From NCBI GenBank assembly GCA_013003295.1, contig JABDJV010000394.1, positions 1 to 39,676 of the forward strand: a stretch of DNA of 39,676 nt, read 5' to 3'. Source of the stretch: Pyrinomonadaceae bacterium. GTDB lineage: Bacteria; Acidobacteriota; Blastocatellia; Pyrinomonadales; Pyrinomonadaceae. The first letter of the stretch is position 1, and each line of letters starts with the position of its first letter. Below, one piece after another: positions 9,327-19,669 of the stretch. The notes under the pieces were generated by a model. That model ran no database searches and had not been told where the DNA came from. It was given only the letters and a program-made list of their open reading frames with translations. The position numbers and the translations under genes were made by a program.

Positions 9327-10541
9327 TCAGGCTGCGACCGGTTCCTCTTCATCAACAAAAAAGTGTACAAACTCTTCGTGCCATTCGGGTACCTTTTCGA
9401 GGAGACCGAGTTTCGCAAGATAGGGAACATCGCAATTCTGCAGTCGCGGGGTTTGAGCTCTTGGATCGCGTGAATTATGAAAGACGTCTGCCATGTGTAC
9501 GGCAGTAAGTGCGCTGAACGAAGGCGTTAGGTATTCGCTGGGTTTGTGGTGATAAGCTACCGCCTCTACTACTGTCCAGGGGATCCCCCAAAGGCTTAAC
9601 AAATAGGCTCCGATCTCTGCATGCGTTGCCCCAAATAACTCTAATTCCGCATCGAGCAGAGAGATCTCCTGCTCCTTGGCAAAAGCACGCGATCTCGAAT
9701 ATTCCTCAGGCATGTTATAGGCGAGTACGAGCTCACCGATATCGTGAACGAGTCCGGCGGTAAATGCATCGCCTGCGGTTTCCGGTTTTTCCGTGGAAGC
9801 GAGGAGTTTTGCCATTGCTCCGACGGATTCGCTGTGAGCACGAAATTCTTCGACCATCCTGATATCGATGATCTTTTTGTCAAATTGCGCAAATATTCCG
9901 AGCGAGAGCGTAAGCGAGGTTATCGTATCTATACCTAAGTACATTACGGCGTCGGTTGCATTTGAAACATGACGCTGCAGGCCAAAAAAGGCAGAGTTAA
10001 CGATCTGAAGGATCTTAACCGTCATCCCTATGTCTTTCTCGACGATCTGCCCGATATGTTTGATCGATGGATCTGCCGAATTTACCTCATCCATTAGCTC
10101 TGAATAAAGTGTCGGCAAGCTGGGAACCGTGTTTAGTGTCGAAACCATTTCGCGCAGCGAATCACGTTTTAGCATATCCCGCAGCGCACAGGTTTTTCGT
10201 ATCGTCGACTGAATCGTTTTGACGTCGCTCGGTTTGGCAAGATATTGGTGGGCGGTTCCAAGTGATTTCATAACCATTGCCGTTTCTTCATAACCGGTAA
10301 GAATGATCCTGACGACATCAGGATGCCGGACCTTTGTATTTCTGAGAAGTTCGACTCCGTCCATTCCCGACATTTTCATATCAGAGATCAATACGTCGAA
10401 AGTTTCTTCGCCGAGTTTCGTCAGGGCTTCGATCCCGTCAGACGCGATCGATGTTGTCCATCCTGGATTTGATAATGCGGTCTCGGCTTGCATTCGTTTT
10501 AGAAAAACCGGGTCGTCGTCGACGAAGAGAATGTTTAGCAT
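9327..10541 (-). CDS. Response regulator receiver plus HDOD domain protein
   Basis: ILFVDDDPVF..DVLISDMKMSGMDG..ILTGYEE..YLAKP receiver; FFGLQRHVSNATDAVMYLG, HDIGELVLAYNMPEEY HDOD. Confidence 0.95.
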   Translation of the reverse strand: MLNILFVDDDPVFLKRMQAETALSNPGWTTSIASDGIEALTKLGEETFDVLISDMKMSGMDGVELLRNTKVRHPDVVRIILTGYEETAMVMKSLGTAHQYLAKPSDVKTIQSTIRKTCALRDMLKRDSLREMVSTLNTVPSLPTLYSELMDEVNSADPSIKHIGQIVEKDIGMTVKILQIVNSAFFGLQRHVSNATDAVMYLGIDTITSLTLSLGIFAQFDKKIIDIRMVEEFRAHSESVGAMAKLLASTEKPETAGDAFTAGLVHDIGELVLAYNMPEEYSRSRAFAKEQEISLLDAELELFGATHAEIGAYLLSLWGIPWTVVEAVAYHHKPSEYLTPSFSALTAVHMADVFHNSRDPRAQTPRLQNCDVPYLAKLGLLEKVPEWHEEFVHFFVDEEEPVAA

Positions 10542-10745
10542 GGTTGTTAACTCCGTTCAAAGCGCGTGTGATAAATAAGTGTGGGAGGATAAGAAAACGG
10601 TGAAAGTTCTGCCTCAAAATACCTATCGGCAATATTTCGGAATACTTAACTAAAATTATCGCTTATTTCTTGCCGTACCAGTCAGTTTAGAGGACGAAAT
10701 GATCTGGAACTGTTTAAAGAACCTGAGTTTGAGGTCTTTCCCGAT

Positions 10746-11198
10746 CTACTTTGCGGATCTGTGGAGCATTTCAACGGAAAATTCCCTACTCTTGGCGAGT
10801 TTTCCATTAAGGAGAATATCTACCCGGTATGATCCAACGATCCAGTCGTTTTCAGGTTTCCCGGTAAAGGTCACCGCATCTTCTCCTTTCTTGGTTTTAT
10901 AACTGATGGAAATGATTTTCGTGTTTGGGCGAAGACCCTTTACTTTTACGGCGATAAGATTTAGCTGCACTGACGTTGGTACGGTTGAGATAAGGTCAAC
11001 ATAGCAGAATATGGGAACGTCGTTTGTCGAGAAAATTTCGATATTTTCCTCGATGTTTCCCTCCGAATCCTGGCGGGCCAAAGTAAGTTTCTTAACTCCG
11101 TTCTTTTCGGCACTTTTGCTGAATCCGGTCTTTTCCGTTTGAGCCACGGCGCTAACGACTGCTAAAACGCACAATAATGCAGCAAGGATAAACTTCAT
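10746..11198 (-). CDS. Secreted hypothetical protein
   Basis: Signal peptide MKFILAALLCVLAVVSAVAQ; start moved to the internal Met. Confidence 0.65.
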   Translation of the reverse strand: MKFILAALLCVLAVVSAVAQTEKTGFSKSAEKNGVKKLTLARQDSEGNIEENIEIFSTNDVPIFCYVDLISTVPTSVQLNLIAVKVKGLRPNTKIISISYKTKKGEDAVTFTGKPENDWIVGSYRVDILLNGKLAKSREFSVEMLHRSAK

Positions 11199-11344
11199 CA
11201 ACTCCTCCAATTATCCAAAAGTTATTTAAAGAGGTGCGGGAAGTTTGAGATTGGTTGTATCGGGATTCATTCGACTTTTACTTACCTGGGTTCGATCGTC
11301 GGTGCAAAGCAAAGACTCTGAAAAAGGTTTAAGCGTTTCGAACC

Positions 11345-11857
11345 CTATTTTTTCGCATAGGCGAGTTTTACCACGCCGTTCTCGAATTTCTCGGTATCGA
11401 TCAGTTTCAGATCGATTTGATTCTCAAACGGCAGAAAAAGCGGCAAACCCTTACCGAGCAGAATCGGGTGAACAAATAGGAAGATCTCATCAACAAGGTT
11501 TTTGTCTAGAAACTGCCGGATCAGATCGCCCCCGCCGACGAGCCAAATATCCTTGCCTTTCTTTCGTTTCAACTTCGACGCGAACTTTTCCAGATCTTCG
11601 GATATGTATTCAAGCTCATCAATTTCGCTTTCCTTAATTGTCTTGGAGAAAACATAATTCTTCATTCCCTTATAGTGGGTTTGACCAAGCTCGTTTCCCT
11701 TTTCGATCGTTTTTCGTCCCATCAAAACTGTATCGACGGAAGCGTAAAACTCCGCCATTCCGTATTCGCCATCGATAAAAAGCCAGTCGACGTCTCCATT
11801 TTCACGGGCAATATAGTTGTCGAGGCTGTTGGCTATATATAACTTTATTTTTCTCAT
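11345..11857 (-). CDS. Dihydrofolate reductase/RibD C-terminal family protein
   Basis: MRKIKLYIANSLDNYIARENGDVDWL, VLMGRKTIEKG, IWLVGGGDLIRQFL. Confidence 0.93.
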   Translation of the reverse strand: MRKIKLYIANSLDNYIARENGDVDWLFIDGEYGMAEFYASVDTVLMGRKTIEKGNELGQTHYKGMKNYVFSKTIKESEIDELEYISEDLEKFASKLKRKKGKDIWLVGGGDLIRQFLDKNLVDEIFLFVHPILLGKGLPLFLPFENQIDLKLIDTEKFENGVVKLAYAKK

Positions 11858-11897
11858 CTACTGATTATATCCGAAATCGTGCTATTTTAATCTCACT

Positions 11898-12344
11898 ATG
11901 AAAATCCTGAATTTTGCTTTGACCTTGATTTTGATGCTCACCAGTATCGTTTTAGCCGGGCCTGATAAGAAAAATACAAAGGTCGAAACCGCTGTAAAAA
12001 AAGTTCTTGCTGATCAGACGGCGGCCTGGAATAAATGCGATATCGAAGGGTTTATGCAGGGTTATTGGAAATCTGAAGAATTGAGTTTCACATCTGGAAA
12101 TAAAAATACCCGAGGTTGGCAGGCGACCTTTGATAACTACAAAAAAGGTTATGATTCCTGCGAGAAAATGGGCAAGCTATCTTTTTCCGAATTGGATATA
12201 ACCGTTTTGAGCAAGAAATCTGCAATGGTTAGAGGGAGATTCCTGCTTGAGCGGAAAAGTGATAAACCTACCGGATTATTTACTCTGATTTTTAGAAAAT
12301 TCAAGGAAGGGTGGAAAGTGGTGCACGATCACACGTCGGTTTGA
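11898..12344 (+). CDS. SnoaL-like/DUF4440 (NTF2-fold) secreted protein
   Basis: Signal peptide; QTAAWNKCDIEGFMQGYW..LTLIFRKFKEGWKVVHDHTS pattern. Confidence 0.85.
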   Translation: MKILNFALTLILMLTSIVLAGPDKKNTKVETAVKKVLADQTAAWNKCDIEGFMQGYWKSEELSFTSGNKNTRGWQATFDNYKKGYDSCEKMGKLSFSELDITVLSKKSAMVRGRFLLERKSDKPTGLFTLIFRKFKEGWKVVHDHTSV

Positions 12345-12366
12345 GTTGGTTTGCTGCGGCCAAAAA

Positions 12367-13452
12367 TTAGACTATTCTCGTCATTTCTCCGCTCCTGTCC
12401 GATTCCCGGCAAGCGTCTAAAACTTTTTGAACTTTGACGCCGTCTTCAAAAGTCGCGGATTCGGGGATCTGTGTTCTTCCTTCTTTTAATGCTGAAACGA
12501 TCTCTTTTGAAAAACTCATAAACCCCCGGGACCAACCGCCGACCTTGGTATTCGGCGGCGTATCGCCCAAATCAATCTTGATTTCGTCCCATTTGTTTGA
12601 ACCCATTCTGGCGAACCAAAGTTCGCCGCTTTCGCCAACGATTATCGAGCCTTCGGTTCCAAAGATCTTGCAGTTGAAATCGTATTTTCCAGCTTCCACT
12701 ACTGACAAAGAGACCGTTCCACTCGAATCTTGCGTTAACTCTGAATCTGCAAACTTCAGAATAATATTGGTTTCGTCATCGGCCGTAACAGCGCGTTTGA
12801 TGCCTTCAGAATCCATCCGCTCCTTTACATTCGTTTTTAAGAAACAAAAAACGTCTGTTATTTCAGTATCTAGGAACCAATGAAAACCATCGATCGCATG
12901 TGATCCGATCGCGCCAAGTGCACCGCCGCCGGCGTCTATGTCTGACCACCAGTTCCAGGGGATATTTGCTTTTCCTCGCGAAGCGTTTCGAAACATCTGT
13001 TTGAAATGGAAAACTTTTCCGATTTTTCCATCGCGAATCATTTCGCGTGCTTTTTGTCTTCCGTTCAGAAAACGCAATTCGTGGTCGATCAAAGCTAACA
13101 AGCCTTTCCCCCGGGCGGCTAAGGCCATCTCTTCAGCCTCAGCGGTGTTCATTGCCATCGGTTTTTCGCACAATACGTGCTTATCGTGTTCGAGAGCAAA
13201 CAGCGTCATTTCGTGGTGCAGATTTGGCGGTGTCGTTATGCTGAGCAGATCTATATCTTCACGCCTTGCGGTCTCGCGCCAATTGTCAGTAAAATGACCG
13301 ATTCCGAATTCAGCGGCTGTCTTTTCAGCATTTGCCAAATTGGCACTCGCGACCGAAACTACCTGCGTGTCTTCACAGTTTAAAAACGCCGGTATTTGGG
13401 TTAAGCGTGCAAATCCGGTTCCGATAACTCCGATCTTCACCTGCTTTTTCAT
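12367..13452 (-). CDS. Gfo/Idh/MocA family oxidoreductase
   Basis: KIGVIGTGFAR, LLSITTPPNLHHEM, HVLCEKPMAMN; start moved to MKKQVKIG. Confidence 0.94.
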   Translation of the reverse strand: MKKQVKIGVIGTGFARLTQIPAFLNCEDTQVVSVASANLANAEKTAAEFGIGHFTDNWRETARREDIDLLSITTPPNLHHEMTLFALEHDKHVLCEKPMAMNTAEAEEMALAARGKGLLALIDHELRFLNGRQKAREMIRDGKIGKVFHFKQMFRNASRGKANIPWNWWSDIDAGGGALGAIGSHAIDGFHWFLDTEITDVFCFLKTNVKERMDSEGIKRAVTADDETNIILKFADSELTQDSSGTVSLSVVEAGKYDFNCKIFGTEGSIIVGESGELWFARMGSNKWDEIKIDLGDTPPNTKVGGWSRGFMSFSKEIVSALKEGRTQIPESATFEDGVKVQKVLDACRESDRSGEMTRIV

Positions 13453-13480
13453 ATCGAAAATTAGAACACGAATGTAGTTT

Positions 13481-13515
13481 AAAAAACAAAAACGCAAGGA
13501 ATTCGATTCCTTACG
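13481..13515 (-). terminator. Rho-independent terminator of the PilZ gene
   Basis: cgcaaggaattcgattccttacg hairpin with an A-rich plus-strand flank (T-rich on minus). Confidence 0.65.
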
Positions 13516-13538
13516 CAACACTTTTTTATTGAAAAATC

Positions 13539-14000
13539 CTAACTTTCTTTGATTCCGAGTTCGAGCGCGCCGCCCTCAAATCTCTTGTTCTTCAAACACT
13601 CTTTGTAGATCTCCTGATCTCCTGCGGACATTTTTAGGATCTTTGCACCGATCAGATATTTGCTCGCCGAAACATGTTGGCCGATCTGCTTATATCTTTG
13701 GCCCATCAGCTGCATTTTAACGATTCCATTTGGAAGGCTTACTTCTGCATTTAGAATGCGGCCTTCACCAACAAGGTAATTTTCCTGTAACCGAATCGAA
13801 TCAACTATAAACCCTACTCCCGTTTCGCTCAGATCCCGGGTTTCGCCGCGAACAAATACATCCTTCAAAGGCATTTGCAGGCTTCCGGTTGTCGTGTCCG
13901 GCTCGATCGAGATCTTGACCGGAACCCGCAGACCCTTTCTCTTCGAGACTGCACGTTTCGACATAGATTTCCGGAATTTATTTGTCCATTTTCGTATCAT
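13539..14000 (-). CDS. PilZ domain-containing protein
   Basis: RGETRDLSETGVGFIVDSI PilZ signature. Confidence 0.82.
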   Translation of the reverse strand: MIRKWTNKFRKSMSKRAVSKRKGLRVPVKISIEPDTTTGSLQMPLKDVFVRGETRDLSETGVGFIVDSIRLQENYLVGEGRILNAEVSLPNGIVKMQLMGQRYKQIGQHVSASKYLIGAKILKMSAGDQEIYKECLKNKRFEGGALELGIKES

Positions 14001-14112
14001 CTAATGTTCTTAGGGGTAGCATCGGCTGCCAAAGTGCAAAGATTATAGCGCTTTTAAGTCAGTATTCAAAGCCAATAACCGTTTAAAACCAAAAGGTTTA
14101 GTTAATTTCTTA

Positions 14113-15045
14113 TTAATTTTTCAAAGGCCTTCCCTTGAGATCTTTGAAGATCAGCTCAGGCTGTTTGTCTTTTGTGATCTTCAAGGCAAAAGAGAGTTTA
14201 CCCGTTTTACCATATTCGGCGGGTGTGGCGACCGCGGTATAGGTCGTATGATCTTCCGCGAGCAAAACGTCATATTTGTAGCCGGTCGTTAATGGAGTTT
14301 TCGCATCTTGCGGCACAAAACCTTTATTTATAAGCGTTTCAAGATTCCCAAACTTTCCGTTGTTTTTCATCGAGTAGATCATTTGCGCTTTCCCGATCCG
14401 ATCCAGCATCGCCTTGGCCTCTTTGTGGTGAACATCCATTCGAAGGGCAAAGAAATAGTTTTTGCCTTCGCGCTTCGCCATTTTTTCGCCGGCACCGTCG
14501 GCGACCAATACGATCCAGATATCTTTGTCTTTGCGTAATTTAATTTCGGCGGTTTCGAGCTTTTTTGTTTCTTCGTTTGGGAATTTTACCGTCACCGTTG
14601 CAGTATCTCCGGTCACGATCTCACCATTTATCGGCATATTTTCGGGAACTCTTTGTGCCAAAAAGCCGAAATCAACACCAAGGTCCTTCATTTCGCTGTC
14701 GGTCAGGCCTTCGATCGCCGGCCGTAAATTGGTAAGCATGATCGCCTCGCGAAACTGCTTGGCCCGCAGGCGTTTGTAGAAAACCCTGACGGTATCTGCC
14801 GGTGAATTCTCCTTGATCTTTATCATCGCGCCTTTTGAGCGCTCTTTATCGGCGATCTCAATTCTCTCGGCCTCGGTCTTCGGTTCAGATTTTGAGACCG
14901 GAACTTTTTCACTTTTGACCTCGGCCGCAGACTCTGTTTTCGCTTTTGATCCGCAGGATGCTGCAAGAAATATTAGCAGCAGTAGAAATGCGGTCGATGT
15001 GATCGGATTAAAGAAGAGTCTGTTAATCGAAAGGTTGGATACCAT
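14113..15045 (-). CDS. Lipoprotein, hypothetical
   Basis: Lipobox-like FLAASCGSK; start moved to the second Met. Confidence 0.72.
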   Translation of the reverse strand: MVSNLSINRLFFNPITSTAFLLLLIFLAASCGSKAKTESAAEVKSEKVPVSKSEPKTEAERIEIADKERSKGAMIKIKENSPADTVRVFYKRLRAKQFREAIMLTNLRPAIEGLTDSEMKDLGVDFGFLAQRVPENMPINGEIVTGDTATVTVKFPNEETKKLETAEIKLRKDKDIWIVLVADGAGEKMAKREGKNYFFALRMDVHHKEAKAMLDRIGKAQMIYSMKNNGKFGNLETLINKGFVPQDAKTPLTTGYKYDVLLAEDHTTYTAVATPAEYGKTGKLSFALKITKDKQPELIFKDLKGRPLKN

Positions 15046-15275
15046 AAAAATTCTCCGGGAAGCCATGTGCTGGAAATGAAAAGAAAAAGAAATGGGAATC
15101 TAAATTAGGATTTTGTTTTGGCAGGAGATGCATCGTCAAAGTGCGACACTAAAGACATTATACCTCGTAAAACTGTGTTGGTAAACATCTAATGTGCCCT
15201 TTCTTCCAGAAAAATTTCAAAAAAGTGGAAAATAGTTTAAAATCACGAAACCAAACACACAATCGAGTGGAAAAA

Positions 15276-17627
15276 ATGATAAAAAAAACTTTTGCTGCGT
15301 CTTTGATTCTTTGCGGGTTGATCCTGTTCCTGGTGGTTCCGGGTTTTGCGAAAAAAGCGGTTCCTGAGCCTAAAGAAGTCCTTGGATTTGTGCCCGGCGA
15401 TGATTACAAACTTGCTTCGTGGGCTAGCATTGTCGAGTATTTCAAAAAGCTCGACGCGTCTTCTGATCGAGTCATCCTCAAGGAAGCCGGTAAAACAACC
15501 GAAGGGAAACCTTTTGTTTACGCGCTTATATCCTCACCTGAGAATTTGAAGCGAATAGACTACTACAGGGGAATCAATGACAAGCTGGCCGATCCACGAT
15601 TGATAAACCGAAGCGATAAAAAGGCGGAAATGCTTATCAAACAAGGCAAGACCTTTGTCGCAATCACCCACGGGATCCACTCCACTGAGGTTGGATCAAC
15701 CCTTTCTTCAACGCTGACCGCGCACCGGCTGGCATCATCCGACGAGCCCGATATTAAGAAGATCCTCGATGAAACTATCATCGTAATGGTTCCAAGCTTA
15801 AATCCGGACGGGGTTGATATTGTAAAAAATTGGTATGACAAAACGCTTGGAACAAAGTTTGAGGGAACCCGCCCGCCGGAGCTATATCAAAAATATGTCG
15901 GGCACGATAACAACCGCGATTGGTATGCGTTTACACAGGTGGAAACGCAACTCACCGTAAAGCACATACATAACCAGTTTCATCCGCAGATCGTTCACGA
16001 CATACACCAGCAGGGATCAAACGGCGCGAGGTTTTTTGTGCCGCCGTATCTAAATCCGGTCGAACCAAATGTACCGAAAGAAATTATTGAGGGATATTCC
16101 GAGATCGGAAACTATATCGCCGGACAAATGAGAAAGGCCGGTATGAACGGAATCACGACCGGTTCGACCTATGACGCCTGGACACCCGCGAGAGCCTACT
16201 CGCATTACCACGGCGGTGCGAGAATTTTATCGGAAACTGCGTCGGCAAGATTGGCTTCGCCGATCACCGTCGACTATAAGAAAATGACCAGCCGCCGCGG
16301 GTTTGATGTTTTTAAAGTCTCTGAAAACTATTCGCCGCTTTGGACGGGCGGAGAATGGGGAATGCGCGATATCACCAACTACATGACCACAGGCGCATTT
16401 TATTTAATGAAACACGCTGCTGAAAATCGCGAAAAGTGGCTTAAGCGGTTTTATAGGATCGGGAAAGACGCGACGCAAAAACGGGAAAAGGGAAAGCTGT
16501 TTGCGTACGTGCTTCCGTTAACTCGGGATAAGAATGGAAACTACTCAGCTGAGTTTTACCGAGCGAATGGATTGCAGGAAAAACTGAGATTGGGAGGCGT
16601 TCAGGTACACACGGCAGAGTTTGATTTCACAGTTAACGGCGTCAAATACAAAGCCGGAAGCTTTGTGATACCAATGGCCCAGCCCTACGGTGGATTTGCA
16701 AAAGCCATGCTTGAAAACGGCGGATATCCGAATCTAATTGACAAAGAGGGAAATCCCATTCCCCCGTATGACGTGACGTCTCATTCCCTTTCACTATTGA
16801 TGGGTGTTACGGCAATGCCGATTTTTGAACCGGTGACGTATAGGAAAAAATTTAAAACCGGTGGCGGTTTTGGAAGGGGCAGTAATTGCGGATGCGGCAG
16901 CAAAGTAAGATTTGGGCTTTTTCGTTCCAGTATTCCCAGTAAGGATGAAGGATGGACCAGGTGGGTACTCAAAAATTACGGGAAAGCGACAAGTGTCTGC
17001 TGTTTTGAGTTTGAGCCGATCAGAGAAACCGAAGCCAGGTCTCAAATTTTAACCGGGACACGCGGCATCATTTTTCCCGATCAATCGCCAAACCAAATTC
17101 TAAACGGCTACCGCGAAGGCCGAATGCCAAAAGAGTATACGGGAGGACTCAAAGGCAAAGGAGTCGAAAACCTCAAGCAGTATGTCGCGGGCGGCGGCAC
17201 TCTTGTTTTCCTAAACCGCTCCTCGGATTTTGCGATCGAGCAATTTAATTTGCCGGTGAAAAACATCGCCAAGGATTGGAAACGAAAGGACTTTTTTATA
17301 CCCGGCTCGATTTTAAGAACGGAGTTGGATAAGTCGCATCCAATAACAAAGGGAATGCCGGAGAAATCCATCGCCTGGTTTGAGCGCTCGCCGGTTTTTG
17401 AATCGACCGACGATTCGCGGGTGAAGGTGATCGGAAAGTATCCTTCCGATTCGGATAAGATCCTGCTTTCGGGTTGGGCCTTAGGAAAAGAAAAGATCGC
17501 CGGAAAGGCCGCTTTGGTTGAAGTAAAAATGGGTAAAGGGAAGATAATTTTGTTTGGCTTCCGCCCGCAATACCGGGGCCAATCGCTGGCGACATTTCCG
17601 CTTTTGTTCAATTCGGTTTCAAATTGA
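15276..17627 (+). CDS. M14 family zinc carboxypeptidase with C-terminal amidotransferase-like region
   Basis: THGIHSTEVGS (HxxE), VPSLNPDGVDIV, HDNNRDWYA; start moved to MIKKTF. Confidence 0.92.
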   Translation: MIKKTFAASLILCGLILFLVVPGFAKKAVPEPKEVLGFVPGDDYKLASWASIVEYFKKLDASSDRVILKEAGKTTEGKPFVYALISSPENLKRIDYYRGINDKLADPRLINRSDKKAEMLIKQGKTFVAITHGIHSTEVGSTLSSTLTAHRLASSDEPDIKKILDETIIVMVPSLNPDGVDIVKNWYDKTLGTKFEGTRPPELYQKYVGHDNNRDWYAFTQVETQLTVKHIHNQFHPQIVHDIHQQGSNGARFFVPPYLNPVEPNVPKEIIEGYSEIGNYIAGQMRKAGMNGITTGSTYDAWTPARAYSHYHGGARILSETASARLASPITVDYKKMTSRRGFDVFKVSENYSPLWTGGEWGMRDITNYMTTGAFYLMKHAAENREKWLKRFYRIGKDATQKREKGKLFAYVLPLTRDKNGNYSAEFYRANGLQEKLRLGGVQVHTAEFDFTVNGVKYKAGSFVIPMAQPYGGFAKAMLENGGYPNLIDKEGNPIPPYDVTSHSLSLLMGVTAMPIFEPVTYRKKFKTGGGFGRGSNCGCGSKVRFGLFRSSIPSKDEGWTRWVLKNYGKATSVCCFEFEPIRETEARSQILTGTRGIIFPDQSPNQILNGYREGRMPKEYTGGLKGKGVENLKQYVAGGGTLVFLNRSSDFAIEQFNLPVKNIAKDWKRKDFFIPGSILRTELDKSHPITKGMPEKSIAWFERSPVFESTDDSRVKVIGKYPSDSDKILLSGWALGKEKIAGKAALVEVKMGKGKIILFGFRPQYRGQSLATFPLLFNSVSN

Positions 17628-17651
17628 AACTGACCTCCAGTTTTACTAATC

Positions 17652-17840
17652 CGTCCCGTTCGGGACGTTTGATAATAGCCCCGTCATTTATGGTGGGGTT
17701 TCGCGTCATAGGGATTTTGAGTCCCATCGGGACTGCTGACCCAAGACCGAATTCAGCCGTCCCAATGTGACTGTTGATTCCTGTCAACGAAACCCAACGA
17801 TGAATCGGTGGGCTATTTTCACAAGGTCCCTTGCGGGACC
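17652..17840. repeat. Palindromic intergenic element family B (gtccc-n-gggac hairpins)
   Basis: cgtcccgttcgggacg (17652), gtcccatcgggac (17721), ggtcccttgcgggacc (17825), plus cccc..gggg stem 17679-17698 and cccaacgatgaatcggtggg 17793-17812. Confidence 0.75.
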
Positions 17841-17996
17841 AGAAAGTAATAAATCCTCGCGACTTCGTTTTATCCAAAATCTCCGGGCGCTCGCTGGAGG
17901 CCTTCTATTTCTTGCTCAAAAGTTTGCTTATTGAAACATCAGGCTCTTTTTTCTCGTTAAATTCTACTAAGTCGCGCGAAAATAAGGAGCCTTTTA

Positions 17997-18485
17997 GTGA
18001 TCTATACAAGCAGCATCGGATTGTTTCATCTGATCGTATCGATTCTTGCCTTGATCTTCGGGACCTGGGTGATCGCAACTGAAAAGGGTACGGCGATCCA
18101 CAAAAAAATCGGCTATCTGTACGCCGCTTGTATGACTGCGGTGATCGTTACCTCGTTTATGATGTACCGCCTGTTTGGCGGATTCGGGATTTTCCACGTT
18201 GCGGCAGTGATAAGCGCGATCTCACTTCTTGGCGGGATGGTCCCCGTGATCTTGCGAAAACCAAAGAAATCCTGGCTTAGTCTTCATTTTAGTTTTATGT
18301 TTTGGTCGGTGATGGGGCTTTATGCAGCATTTGCTGCGGAGATATTTACGAGAATTCCCCGGATGAGATTTTTTTGGATGGTTGGCGTGGCGACCTTGCT
18401 TGTAATGGTCGCGGCAAATATTGCATTTGTAGTTTACAAAAAACGCTGGGAGAAACTCGAATCGGTCTATATCGAGGGAAAATGA
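17997..18485 (+). CDS. DUF2306-like four-to-six TM membrane protein
   Basis: GTG start; HLIVSILALIFGTWVIATEKGTAIHKKIGYLY pattern. Confidence 0.75.
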   Translation: MIYTSSIGLFHLIVSILALIFGTWVIATEKGTAIHKKIGYLYAACMTAVIVTSFMMYRLFGGFGIFHVAAVISAISLLGGMVPVILRKPKKSWLSLHFSFMFWSVMGLYAAFAAEIFTRIPRMRFFWMVGVATLLVMVAANIAFVVYKKRWEKLESVYIEGK

Positions 18486-18541
18486 AAACCGTGTATAACG
18501 GAACATTTTCTGATAAACTGTCGTAAAAACAGACTGAAGCG

Positions 18542-19180
18542 ATGGCAAAAAAATTCGATACAAATCCGCTTGATCCCAAGTTTCCGGAAAGTGTGAAAGA
18601 CACGCAGCCGGAGCTTGAGACCGTGACTCTGCCGAAATCGGGGGGGAAGACGACGAAGTTTGCCGAGCCGCTTGAGACAGAAGAGCAAACCAGAAAACTC
18701 GGCGCAACGGAATTTGAAGGCGTTAATCCTAATTACGGTAATGGGAATGCGGAAATCGCGCCATATCAGCCGCAGCAATTCTACGAAGAAGCTCCTGCCG
18801 AAACAAAAACCCACAATATCGGAAGTATTAGTTTGCCCGAAAATGTCTTAACCGCCTTGCCCTATATTCCGTTTGCGTACATTGGCATTATTGCGGGTGT
18901 TATCGAGCTTGTTTTTATACCGAAAAGCGAGCCGAAAGTTCGCTATCATGCAGCTCAGGGATTGGCGGCTCAGATTGCCGTTTGGATCGTTTTGACCGGG
19001 CTCGGTTTTCTTAGCTGGGGTACGGATGTGGCGGATGTCGCCGCGACGATCTTTAGTATAGTGACGAGCATTATGCTAATGATATTCGCGTATAAGGCTC
19101 TCAGAGGAAAACCGATTCACATCGAATCGGTGCAGGATTTGACAGATTGGATCGAAGAAAAGATCACGCCTAAAAGTTAA
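18542..19180 (+). CDS. DUF4870-like membrane protein with long polar N-terminus
   Basis: LPYIPFAYIGIIAGVIELVF..VRYHAAQGLAAQI. Confidence 0.75.
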   Translation: MAKKFDTNPLDPKFPESVKDTQPELETVTLPKSGGKTTKFAEPLETEEQTRKLGATEFEGVNPNYGNGNAEIAPYQPQQFYEEAPAETKTHNIGSISLPENVLTALPYIPFAYIGIIAGVIELVFIPKSEPKVRYHAAQGLAAQIAVWIVLTGLGFLSWGTDVADVAATIFSIVTSIMLMIFAYKALRGKPIHIESVQDLTDWIEEKITPKS

Positions 19181-19189
19181 AATATAAAA

Positions 19190-19645
19190 ATGACCTTTTG
19201 CTCAAACTGCGGAAACGAAGTGAAACAGGGATTGAATTATTGTAATCGCTGTGGAGGAAAGATTCAGGGAGAAGACGAGTCGGAATCGACGTCGGTCGCA
19301 AAGAGCCTTGCGACTTCGCTTGGCTATATCGGCGCTGCCGGATTTGGTGTCTTAATAGGAATAATAGCAATTCTGACGAAGAGCGATATTGATCCTCCCG
19401 CGTTGGTTGCCGTGATCGCTTTTTATCTCGTGGCGTTATTTGGAATCTGCTTTTCAATTCTTCAAATGATTCCAAAGGTATCCGGGAAGCGGGATCAATC
19501 TCGAACGACTTCACCGGACCATGCGAGTCCGGCTCAGCTCGATTCACCCACGACGAATCAGCTTGAAGAAGCGAAAGTTGCCCCGGCAAGTGTCGTTGAG
19601 AATACAACGCGAACCCTTGATAAGGTCCCGATCGAGAGAAAATAG
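19190..19645 (+). CDS. Zinc-ribbon membrane protein
   Basis: N-terminal CSNCG..CNRCGG zinc ribbon, two hydrophobic segments. Confidence 0.8.
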   Translation: MTFCSNCGNEVKQGLNYCNRCGGKIQGEDESESTSVAKSLATSLGYIGAAGFGVLIGIIAILTKSDIDPPALVAVIAFYLVALFGICFSILQMIPKVSGKRDQSRTTSPDHASPAQLDSPTTNQLEEAKVAPASVVENTTRTLDKVPIERK

Positions 19646-19669
19646 GTTTTCTGGGGTAGAATACCCGGA

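Noticed and set aside
16840-16930. Possible frameshift or domain break in the M14 peptidase at a Gly/Cys-rich insert (GGGFGRGSNCGCGS)
   Set aside because: The frame is continuous through the insert into the downstream domain, so it is treated as an interdomain linker.
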